Below are positions 48,401-60,400 of a stretch of DNA of 64,000 nt, piece by piece. A model generated the notes under the pieces. It had not been told where the DNA came from. It saw only the letters and a list, made by a program, of their open reading frames with translations, and did not search any database. The position numbers and the translations under genes are program-made. Origin of the DNA: Anarhynchus alexandrinus (lineage: Eukaryota; Chordata; Aves; Charadriiformes; Charadriidae); NCBI GenBank assembly GCA_008711295.1, contig VUYV01000007.1, forward strand, positions 5,790,659 to 5,854,658, given 5' to 3'. Each line of letters begins with the position of its first letter. Positions within the stretch are counted from its first letter, which is position 1.

Positions 48401-51400
48401 CCCTAGGCTGCTGATTTTTTAAAAAGAAACATAAGCCCTCTTTTCTGGTTGGTGATAGCTAGGCAGTGATTGCAGAAGTAGTTGATGAATGGTGGATTGA
48501 CAGGCATGGTGTTATAAAATGCTTTCTCATGGATGTAGGGGAGAGGTGAAGAAAAGCTGACATTCAGGCACTTGTTAACATGATGTAGAGAAATCAGATG
48601 TGTATGGAGAGGTTTTATCTTTTTTTTTTTTTTTATGAAGTTTGCTTTAGTCTGACTGGCAGCAAGATTGAACTTGATATGTGAAATGTGTTTACTTCTC
48701 GTTTAGTTCAGTTAATAGACCAAAGCAGAGTGATTAACATCTGTGTTGTATAGCTTTGTTCACTAATTGATAATATGTTGGTATTGCATGTTTAAGTCAG
48801 ACCTCAAGACACATTGAATGTGTTACTCTTCATTTGATACTAAAAAATATGTACCCTCTAGACTTGTTCTTTCACAATTGTTTTTTTAAAGCTAAAATTT
48901 TTGTCAGCGGACTTTGCTATAAAGTATTTGGAGAGTTTCAAAACAGTTATGTTGACAGTTATGTATCAAAACATTCTTCACTAGACTCTGTCCTCCCATA
49001 GGATTATTTCCTTAGGTGTGTGAATAACTTTTTTTTCCTTAGAAACTGTTGCTTGCTTTTTGTTGTGTTTATAAAAACAAAAACCAAAACAAAAAACCAC
49101 CCAAACACCTCACTTTTAATGAGTGTCTGTGGTATACTTGAAAATATGCATCTGTTGACATGCTATACATAATGTAAGTTGCACAAAATCTTCAAAGTTT
49201 AGTGGTGTATCTACTCATATTCCTTTGGAAATAGTATCTAGTGTTGTTTAGTTCTCTAGTAAGTGTCTTTAAAAATTTTTTTTTTTTTCCGCCCCCCCAT
49301 CTTTGGGGAAATAGAAAATATTAAAATTAATATCTCTGAAACAGTGACACGTATCATAAAAAGACCTGCAAAACTTTAAGTACTACAATGTAAGCTGCTT
49401 TAACATTACTGAGAGTCAGAAGTGTCATTAAGTCTATCTCTTTATTTCATATTTCTGGAAATAGTTGTAACTGAAGTATTCAGTGTTGCTAGTTAGCATG
49501 CATGCATTATAAAACTAATTAAGTTCCGTGAAACCGTAATACTTTTTGACTGGCAATATTTTGTGATACTGCAGCCTGTGATGACAGTTTTTCTTAGCAT
49601 TTCCTTAAAGAGCATGTCAAAGTTCCAGGATAAATTAAAAAAAAAAAAAAAAATTAAAAACCCCAGACCCCCAGAACAATGCAGTCTGGTTTGCAAATTT
49701 TTCAGTACTTCTTGTATGTACCAGTTGAACACTGACCTATTTTGAGGCATACCTGTTGTATTTCTTGTCATAAAATCATATAGTTATATATATCATACTC
49801 TCATATAGTAATAAATTCACCTGTGTTAAGTTATTGGTGAGCCTAGTTTCAAAAGCTGTAATTGCACTGTTTCCATACAGTGAATGAAAATATTTTTCAG
49901 TTATTAATGATTATGATAAATCTTTACTTTACACACCAGGAAAAACAAAACAAACCCCCCTAAAACCAAATGCCAAATCGCACCTGTGGAAATTATTTTT
50001 AGAAGTTAAACAGGGAAAGGCTTGGATTTTCTAATTATCTGTGGAAAAGGCTGACTTCAGAAGCATGGAGTTAAATATTGCACTGTATTTTATATGCACT
50101 TATCCGGTGCTTAAATTAATGCAGAATATTGCTCAAGTCTTTGGGCTTTAATAGTTTTTCTCAATAGGTGAATTTTATAGGTGTTATTTGTAGGAACTGT
50201 GCAGTGATTTGAAAAACTACCCACTCTGTTTAAGAACATCTGAATCATACTCTGTTGTCTTTAAGAAAATGATGTCTTGAAATCCTGTTCAGGATTGAGA
50301 TAGACAATAAGAATTATTTTGGTTTGAGTTTGTTTTCTGAGTTGCAGGAAATTTTTTTTTCTTGATCTTGCAGCTTTTTGATTAGATGTCATTCACTAAC
50401 TCAGGTTTGTTTTCTTTCGTCCAGGGGAAGAGTATCAGAGAATTGAATTTGGTGTTAATGAAGTTATTGAGACACAGTCATCTGTACTAAATAACACCGA
50501 CTACAGTATTTCCAGTACTCTGAATCCTCAGGCTCCAGAATTCATTCTCAGCTGTGCATCTGCTCAGAAAACCCCTGATGATAGTCTCAGTGAAACAAAC
50601 TACAACTCCATTGACTGCCAGTTCACTGATCCAACCCTCGCTTTGGACAGCGGTTCTAACGCTGAAAATGATGGCTTGTCTGGAGGCCTTGGACAAAGGG
50701 AGCGTAAAAAGAAGAAAAAAAGACCACCTGGATACTACAGTTACTTGGAAGATGTCAGCGATGGCATCGCTCCCACAGAAGCTCTTGTAAATGGCCACGC
50801 AAATTCATCGGGACTAAACAGCATAAGCACGGAGGATACGGAACTGACGGGAGACATACCCTCTCTGGCCACACCAAGGACTTGCAACAGCCCGGACAAT
50901 TCTGTGGACTTCATTAATGAAGCTGTCTCTGATGATTCTGTTTCTAGCGCACTAGACAATACCAGGACTGCAGGGCAGCCTGAGGTATGCCGTGTTACTA
51001 ATTCTGAACAGTTTTGCATCCCCTCAGAGACTGGCAGAGATAGCCCTTTAAGGACAGCTGTTGTACAGTCTTATGCTGGTACTGATACTACTGAAAATCT
51101 TGGCGTTACTAATGGACAAACACTTGAATCCTCTGGTGAGGACACAGCTGCCAATGGGGTAGAATTGCACACTGTGGAAAGCACTGACTCAGACCAAGCT
51201 AAGCCTGAGGAAGCTTCACCTACTACTGAGGCAACAGTCCCGGTTGCAGGATCAGTCCCTGTTAATCAGCCTGCAAAATCGTGGGCTAGTCTTTTTCACA
51301 ATTCCAAGCCCTCTGCTTCCACATCTGTGGTCTATGTTGAGACTAAGTATACCCCTCCTGCCACATCTACTCTGGTCCCTGAAAAACAGGTTGAAGTCAA

Positions 51401-54400
51401 AGAGGGACCTGTTCCAGTTTCAGAGGATCCTGTAGCCATAAAGATTGCAGGTATAGTTAATACACACGAGTGGATGTCACACTGGAAGGGTATTAACTCT
51501 GCTTGTAAACACAGCGTGAAATATTGATAGAGAAAATTCCTCTGTTAATGTTCTTAATACGATGATTGTTCAAACACTGCCATGAAAGATGTAATTTAAA
51601 TAAGCTAGTTTTGTATCCCCCTGAGTAAACGTTCCAATGAGACATTACCATGTCATTATCCGAGATGCTGCTTGTCAAACAATATGTTTAAGTGATCTGT
51701 GATTTTTAAATAGGCTGGTTGCACTCCGTTGTGTGCTGCTGTAGTAGGGAGAACGTTAGAAAAGTCTGTTCTGAAAACAATGGTGCATTATATTACCTGG
51801 TATTTATGATCTTGTAATGCATTCCATTACAAGAAGAGAAGAGTATTAATATGTTTATGCCAAAGTAGCTGAAATTCCTGGACATTTAGAGTAGCTTAAA
51901 TGTAATGTCTAAATAGGTCTTTCGTCACAAATTCTAATACAGGAAATAGTTTTTGTATTTATTGATTTGCTGTCTGAGAGGTCTGTCTTTCAAATTTTGA
52001 AGAATTATCCTTAACCATTATAAACCATATTTTATCCGGAAACAATGCTAGCTATTGCCTGTTAAAGAATAACCATAAGAAACTGTCCAGAGGGTACATC
52101 GGGAAAGCCAATGTGGGATATAAAGGCTTTGACCATTGGTCCCGTCATATCTGTGTCGCTAATGAGAAATGCATTTTTGCAGATTCAGTCGGGAAACATG
52201 ATGAAAAATATCCAGTTGGTTGTGTTTTGTCACTGACTCATGAGTGCTGGAACAAAAATAATTATTTTAAAACTGTGAAATAGTCCGTATGTGAAAAGGC
52301 TTGTGCATAATCCTGCTATTTATGCTACAAGCTAATTTACAAGTACAATGGCGTTTTGTGTGTGACGGCTTCAATCTTTTTACTCTAACCAGAAGCTGAC
52401 CTGGAGATTTCTATTCAGAAAACTCAGAATTATATGCCCGCCTCTCATCTCCTCCTTACTCAATAACGGTTTAATTACTGTTGAGAGGAAAGCTGTCAGA
52501 ATAATTTATATTTCTGTGTGTTTTTCACTTAGGTGTCACAAATGCAGTTGACTGTATTAAAAAAGTGTATGAGCAGGTTATGGTTTGTATGAACCCATAC
52601 ATGTGGAGTATGTTGTACTCTTAAAACCTTAAGTTATCGTTTGGTAAGGAATTTTAACTCAAAACTGTTCTGTGACAACTGTAAAGGTAGAACTGCTTGC
52701 CACAAATGAAGAAGGTTTTTTGTCTTGCCGAAGTTGCTTCAGCTCTAAGTTAACTTTATAGACTTTTACTGTTTCTGTACTATTTTTTGCCACCAGGTGG
52801 GAGCAGAGCTTTTTATTCAATACAGTTTTTATACAGTTTTCTTCTGCACCTTTGCTATTAGCTAGCTGTTTTTGCAGAGGAATAATCTGAGTATAGATCC
52901 TTTTCCATAGAGAAGGAATTAATCTTACTGCAGCTGATTTAGGTAGGAGTTAAATTCCTGCAATTCCTGTAATTCAGATGCTGCTCATTTCGGTATAGAA
53001 TGTTTACTTGAAGATCTGAATGCCGTGTAATCAGTGCTTTGCTCTGTGGAAAAAGGTGACTTTCTTCATTGTCCTTCTTTTTAATGTTCTCTGTCCTGTT
53101 TGGGAAATGGGTACGTTTGGGCTTTGTTCATGCACCCACACTCAGAAATGTGTTACGTGAGTTTCAATGTATGATTTCCAGACAGGTCGTTTGCTCCTTT
53201 CCATACATACTGCATTTCAGATCTTCTGCCTAGGTTAACATCATTGTATAAGGGTATGTAGCAATTGCCTGTATTTTTCATAGGTAGCTGCTGATTATGC
53301 TCCTTGTTTTCTGTGTGGCTGAGTTGAGATCCTGGTGTTGGATTTGCTGGGAATTCACCAGTTCCAACTCATGCCAGTGGGAATGAATTTTTGACCACAA
53401 CTGCCATAGGGTGCTAAGCACAGGTAAAATCTAGACCTAAAGTACCTTGAGTTCAGCAAGCAAAATTAGCAAATCTTCTGATGTAATGTTTGAGCTCTGA
53501 GGCCCTTCTGTACAGTTTTTATTTAGAACGGGTGCTCAGGACACAAGAATATAAGTTACTTTTCCAGGGACAACTTGCTGGCTTGTGCCTCAGTTTCACC
53601 ATTTATTACAAGGGATGTTAATGGTTCGCTGGAACCTTGAAGATAGTTTAATGCTACTTGATTTGACCTGCAAAGGTCTGTGGTTTTGTAGTCCTCAAAT
53701 GTAAATGAAGCTACACAGGATAAGGAGATGAAGATCAGGACTAGAAAATAAATAAAACAGACAAATTTCATGTTAATCTTGATGAGAAAAAAGTACTGAA
53801 GAGTTAATTTTATCAAGTGGCTAAGGTATGTGGTGAGAAGCTTTACTGGCAACACTAGTGAACAAGTTCAAGGAACTTCTGAAGCAAACTATGAACCATT
53901 GATGTTTATTTGGCAAAACTGCAGGCAGATAACATCAGAATGGTGAAGAACCACAGGTATGGCACTTCCATATTTAGAAAGGGACAACTGTACTAGTGAT
54001 ACACCTTAGAAACTTAGATGCTAGGACAAAACTTTTAATGATTTGTTTCTAAGGGATAGTAAGGTTATAAATGGTCCATATTTGTAAAAAAAAAACAAAA
54101 CAAACAAACAAACCCACCCAAACCCCCCCCAAAACGCCAACTATTTCAGGCTTCTCTTGCTGCGTTTCACAGTTACTACCCTCTGATGCATAACCCGTTG
54201 CCTTATATAAGGCATAATAATGCCTTATATAATGTTCTAAGCGAGCTAGGGAAATACGTGGTTGGAAAAATAGCTTTTCTCTGAGTAGTCTTTTAACTGT
54301 TCTTGGTAACTTTAGGAAAAACTTCAATGGGAGAATCTAAAAAAGATTTTCTGAATCATGTTTTCTTGCGGTGTTTTCATTGGAGATGATGGAATTAACA

Positions 54401-57400
54401 GTTCATGTAAAATTTGTTTACAGCAGGCAGAATTTCAGATGAATTGAAGAGCACAAACAGTTAAGATCTGACTAAGTCTGGAATGATTTTAAATTAGAAG
54501 GAGAGGAATCCAATAAATGCAAGTATGGAAGGATACACCAGAACAGAAATCAAATGCAAGCGTACAGTACGAAGAATAAATGGTTGGTAATAGTATTAGA
54601 GAATAAAAGGATCTGGAAGTTCTAGGGAGTTGCTAAGTGTCCTTAGTAAAGCTGAAGAAGGCAAAGTTTGTTTTCCAGTGTGCGTTAATACCAATTTCCA
54701 TGGAAAAGATGGAAGATAACTATAATTCTGTTGTTGCTGATGAGGACGCGATGAAAATGCCAGTTTTTGGGCCTTACTTCTCAAGGAAGATGTAATAGTG
54801 CAGCAGCAAAAGCAGAAGTAAGATTTGAAAACCATACTTTTTGGGCAAACATGAAAAGTTTGGATTTACTTTGTCTCAGGTGAGATTGTTGGAGCGATCA
54901 TGGATGTAACTTCAAATATGTAAAACAAATTCATAAAGAAGATGGCAATTCACTGCGTTCCCAAGACTGTACTGAAAAAGACAAGGATTACTTAGTTTAA
55001 TTTTTAACAAATGTGTTTCACTGTTACATAGTAGAAAAATTTTTCTTATTGATAGAACTAGGTAAGCACTAGAGCAGGTAGTTGTGGAGTGGAGGCATGC
55101 AAGGTTTGGGCTTTTTAATACATAACTTCAGAAATTTAGCCTGTTGTACTATTCTGCAATCTTGCAGAAACTGATTTCGTGTAGAGCTATCCAGCAGTGT
55201 TGTCTTGGCGTTTTTTATCAGTATCCGGATCTGAAGAAAGATCTGATAAGGCTCTCAAGCTAAGCGTTAAATTGTTGCTTTGTAACACGTATCTCTTCAG
55301 CTTGGAGACCATGTCCACCTGGTTTCTCTTTTTGTTAAACTTTGGACTTACATTGATTAGGGAATTACCTTTTTTTTTTTTGGTTATAAATTTGACAGGT
55401 ATTTGTAATACCACCACCAGGTGAATGAACTTTAAGAAGATGTGTTCTGTGTACCAACAGAAATTTCTAAACATGGTAATATTGTTCTAGATACGTTTTT
55501 AAATCAAGGCCACATTTCACAAGTCAGTATCCACCAAAGGGAATGTGAATTCTTTCGGGTTAGTGACGTGTGCTTTATAATAGGTTTTGAAATTTTAAGA
55601 AAGTTTTTTCATGGCTGTAAGTGTAATTTTCTTCTGATACTCTTGTAAAAGTTCTTTTAGTTATTGTGTAAATGTTAGGTGGGAGATGCAAATGTGATAT
55701 TAAATGTAATTGCTGTACACAAAAATAATTCTTAATGTTAAAAGAAACAAAACTCAGTGTAATTGCTCTAGATGTTGTTTACAAAGCAGTTTTATGACCA
55801 CAAGAGGATGCTAAACGTCCTAATAATATTTTTATTTAGTATGATACGAAAATGGGGAAGAATACAGTTAAGGTAAAGTTATTGATAGACATTAAAAATA
55901 CTTTTTTCATTATTTTTATCCTAATTTTCAACAGTGCTTAGTTATATTAACAGAAAGATTGTGTGTGTGCACAACATGTTTCAAACTTTGCTACGTTAAC
56001 AATATATTCCGAAATACTTGAGCATTAGTAATTTAATAACAAATATATTTCAACACTCACAGAAGGATTTGCATCTCCATCTGTGCTAGGTGCTGATGTC
56101 TTCCCTTTTACATCTTTTTTGCTGTCTGCCTTTCCAGGTGTCAGGGTTTTTTTATGTAATAGAGGACTGATTTAAATATTTTCGGGGGTTTTTGGCATGT
56201 TTTTACTTGGTTAGAACTGGTGATGTCAGCAGGAAGTGTGATCTTATAGGTAAAGAGATAGTTTGGAAGTGGAAGGACATGGATTTTGTTTGCAGTTCTT
56301 CCACCTCCTCTGCTTAGTTATGGCGCTGTGCCTCTGCCTCTCCACCTATGGCATGGTATCTTGTCTGTTTACATACTCCTTCTGGTGAACAGCTCAAACT
56401 CTTCAGTTTGTGTGGTGTAACATATAAGGGCTTTAGAGGCCCTCACATTTATTATAAAAATACATAACCCCTTTGGTAGACAATTGCTATGTTTATTTGC
56501 ATTTTTATTCTGTCTTGTATACCTCTTGTCCTTATTTTGCAAGTTTAAAATATAGCAGATCCAATATTTTCCTTAAACACTTTTTATTTAGGTACTTAAA
56601 TAACAGGTCAGGCTTCCTGGAAAAACTCCCCCTGTTGCTCTCAGTTTCATAACTGAGACAGACTTATTTATGTGCAGTGGTTTCTCATTTTTAAACTTGG
56701 GCCATTGCTGAAGTATTTGAAAGCAGGAAACCAACCAGTAGGCATTATATTATGTAAGCCTGTTATCTTGTAGATTTTCAAAGTCTGAAACTGGTAAATA
56801 AAACAGTGTTCAGAAGACCACCTTAACATCCATCTGTCCCGTTTGCATGAAGATATTTTCGTTGATAGTGTATATTGAAACTTGTAAACCGAGACTGCTG
56901 TGTCAGCTTCACTTCTATTAAAAGCAGAAGAATTTGGGAAATACTTCACAAAATTGGTGGCAGTAGATTACATCTAATGGGATTTTATATCTATATACGT
57001 ATATAAATAAAAGTATCTGATCTTAGGAAAACAAAAATAAAAACAAATAGGTCTTCTCAGTTTTGAAATGACAATGATTGGGTTTTGTACCAGCATCCTC
57101 CTGACCCAAATTCCAGGATGTCTTCAGCTGAAGAAATGTCTGATTTGAAATATGAGCAGTGTTTAAGTGCAATGAAAATTATTTGCTGAAGTTTCTGGGA
57201 ATCTTGTTAATTGATTTGAATTATTTTGTAATGCGTCAAGAGACTTGTTTGGATGGCTAGCCTGGGTATTTTGTTGATGCTCAGTTTACTGTTTCTTATT
57301 CTGCAGAAATACTGGAAAATGTAAGACTAATACATAAACCAGTGTCTTTGCAACCACGAGGGCTGATCAACAAAGGAAACTGGTGCTACATCAATGCTGT

Positions 57401-60400
57401 ATCCTTACCTTGGAAAAATTAATACACTTAAGTTAAAATTTGTATATTATAGCTGTCAAAGTTTTTCTGGATTATTCTGGTAAGTATTTTATAAAAGTGT
57501 TTGTCTTCCTATATCCCACTACGCTGGTTAAAATGTGCAAGGGGAGCATCTAGAGATCCAAGGGTGTTTTGGATCGTTGAACCTTATGTCCAGGGTTCCC
57601 CAGCAGTTGGTTGCACAATCCTGTTTGCAATTGGTCTCTGTTATCTCTGTCAAAATATTTCAGAACTGTAACTTTCTCATGACTGAAAACCTTCTTGTAA
57701 TTTCTGGGTATGTTTACTTATGACTCTCTGCATCAGCTTAAGTGGTTATTTCTCTTTTGTATGTGAAGTAACTATTCTTACTCTTACCAAATTGCCGAAA
57801 CAAAGCCTAAGTGGACCACTTGGTTTTCTGTTGAGTTGCTATGATATGATCTCTGTAAATGCAGTATTTAAATTAATCCTTTTACAACGGGATGGAAGAT
57901 CAGCTCGCTCTTAATGTATTAGAATTGTATTCACCTGCAAAAGTAACTCTTACCTTGGGTAACAAATCTTCCTTCTTCAGTGCTGTATTATGATAGTTTT
58001 ATTAATAATAGTTTCTTTATTAATATATCTATATCTCCTATGTTAGCTATGGCTCACTGCAAGTGCCAATTAGGATACTTTAACTGCTAGTACTGCTAGT
58101 GAAGAATATTAAGACCAATTTCAAGATTGATCATTGCAAAACCGAATAACCTACTTCCAGACGAGCGATTGTGCTTTAAACAACAGCTTTTATCTTATGT
58201 AACTAGTTCTGCACTCATCTAATTGTATGTATTAGCTCCCATTTTTTCAGTCTTAAAATGTTACATGAGAATTTGTTGCTCAATTTTTGCACGCAACAGG
58301 GATCAAGTTCTCTCAGTCTCTCAATCTGTTGAGATTATTGCCTTTTTTGTCATTTCCCTGCTCCTCCAGTCTTTTAATACATTTCCTTTGTTCACTATTC
58401 TCACCAAGTAGCCCAGATTTTGGTATTTTTGAAGTATTTTCTCCCAACATACACTGTAGTTTTACCGGTAGCTTCAGACTTTTCTTTACGCTGCAGAATG
58501 TTTCACGTCACGGCGGGATTGTTTGGTTTGGTTGGGGTATGGTGAATCATTACCTTTAACTTGCAGTCTGTCAGCTGGCTTCTTCCATTCTTTTCCGAAA
58601 ACATGTTACCAATTATCACTTGCCAATTTTCAAACTGTTAACTTTATAAAGTCTTTCCTATGAAAGTTCTTTTCCTCTCCTACTCCTTCAGTAAATGTTT
58701 CCTTCCCCTTTGATGAAAGTTTTTGCCGTTACTAAACTGTCAGTGAAATCACTGCGTGTTACAGGATGCCTGGGGGTTTTAGTGTAACTTCTGTACATTT
58801 TTAGTTAACGCTGTAATAAAAGTCCATCCCTGTTACAGTTTAGTTATTGGATTGGTCTACATAATAGAGTAGCTTTTTTTTGCATATAATTTTAAATATA
58901 ATTGAATATTTGGTTAATATGTAGATTACGTTTTCTGAATATTTCCTTAATGCCACTGCATAGACCCTGCAAGCCTTGGTTGCTTGCCCTCCAATGTATC
59001 ATTTAATGAAGTCCATTCCAATTTATTCAAAATCACAGCGGCCGTGTACCTCAACACCAATGATAGACAGTTTGTAAGTAGCTTGTTAAAAAAAAATTTA
59101 AAAATCTGTGATCTGACTAAGCTCATTCAGAAATATCTAACAAATGATTGTTGACTGCAATTGTTAAAAGTTGATATGTATTCAGAAGTCTTTTTGTGGT
59201 TTTTTTGGTGATACGTGGCTTTTGTAAGGAACTTGGTATTTTACAATTGCTTGACTAGTCAAGGAAGATAAAATTCCTGTTGCCTGAGGAATATCAGTCT
59301 TAAATAGTGTTTAAGATGCAAAAATGAACTGTGAGAGCTGCAAGAACTAACCTAACACCTTGGTTTTGTTAGCAGTGATCAGGTTAATTTTTATGTCTGA
59401 ACTTCACTCAGACTTCATTATGATATTATTTGATTTTTTTTTTTCTGGCAGTCAGTAATGACAATGATCTAATTTTATTATTTGTCCTTCTAAGTCTTAA
59501 CTTGCTGCTCATGTCTAGTTGTTCCTTCCGTTCTGTTTCAGTGTTCGTTTAATGAATGAGTTCACTAATATGCCTGTACCTCCTAAAGCAAAACAAGGTG
59601 AGTGGGAATAGGGGGAGAAATGTCTTAAAATCCTGATAAGAAGGCTTTGGGGTAAGGATCTGCATTGTGTGATGTACTTAAGATCTTTAAATACTGATGC
59701 CTGATCACTTTCGTGGCTCTTTGGACTTCTGGAGTTTCTTGATATCTTAAAAAAGTTCGCAGTTGCTTTTCTGTCAGTGTTACCACCTTTTCTTATTGGT
59801 GATTAATGTTAAGGAGTCATAGGTGTTGCAGCTTATATTTTGTCTTCTGTTTGGTAGACCAGATTACAAGTGCAATAAGAATAGTTTTTGTTGAAGGTGA
59901 GCTTATTTGTTACGATGTCTTCTAAGAACATGCCCTTTCTAACAAAATTTGATATTCACTGTATTTTACTCCACTTCCTTCCTTACATATTTCCAACTGT
60001 TTGGTTTATCAGCTGGTTCAATTCTATCATTCTTCCTTAAATACTAAGCACTCATATTAATTTGGAACAAAACGGGGCCATAATAGGTCTCTCTAGCTGT
60101 TAGAGATTGCCTGCAGGCATGTTATTGAGGCTTTTAATTCCTCCCCATCCTATGCACTATTTCAGTGTTAAAACTTTGCAAGTGTACGATTCTTGGTAAT
60201 GCGAACGCGTGTTTGATCAATGATGATTATGTAGTGAGGAACAGAACTTTTTTTTATGCAAATAATTTATCTTGTAGCTTTCATTTTTTTTCATCTCTGA
60301 ACCAAATCTGTTGTATTAAAAACTTATAGAAATAAAAGACAGTTTCAGGAATGTGTTTATGTAACATTGAAAGAACAAAGCACGAGGAGCTGGTTGTTCC

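Noticed and set aside
50643..51527. 294-codon frame taken as a separate gene
   Set aside because: It is part of USP10 exon 4, which begins at 50425. The first codon is an internal TTG, and the last 25 or so codons are intron read-through.
53556..53855. 99-codon minus-strand frame with a hydrophobic stretch that looks like a signal or membrane segment
   Set aside because: The hydrophobicity follows from A/T-rich codons. It has no homology and no transcription signals.
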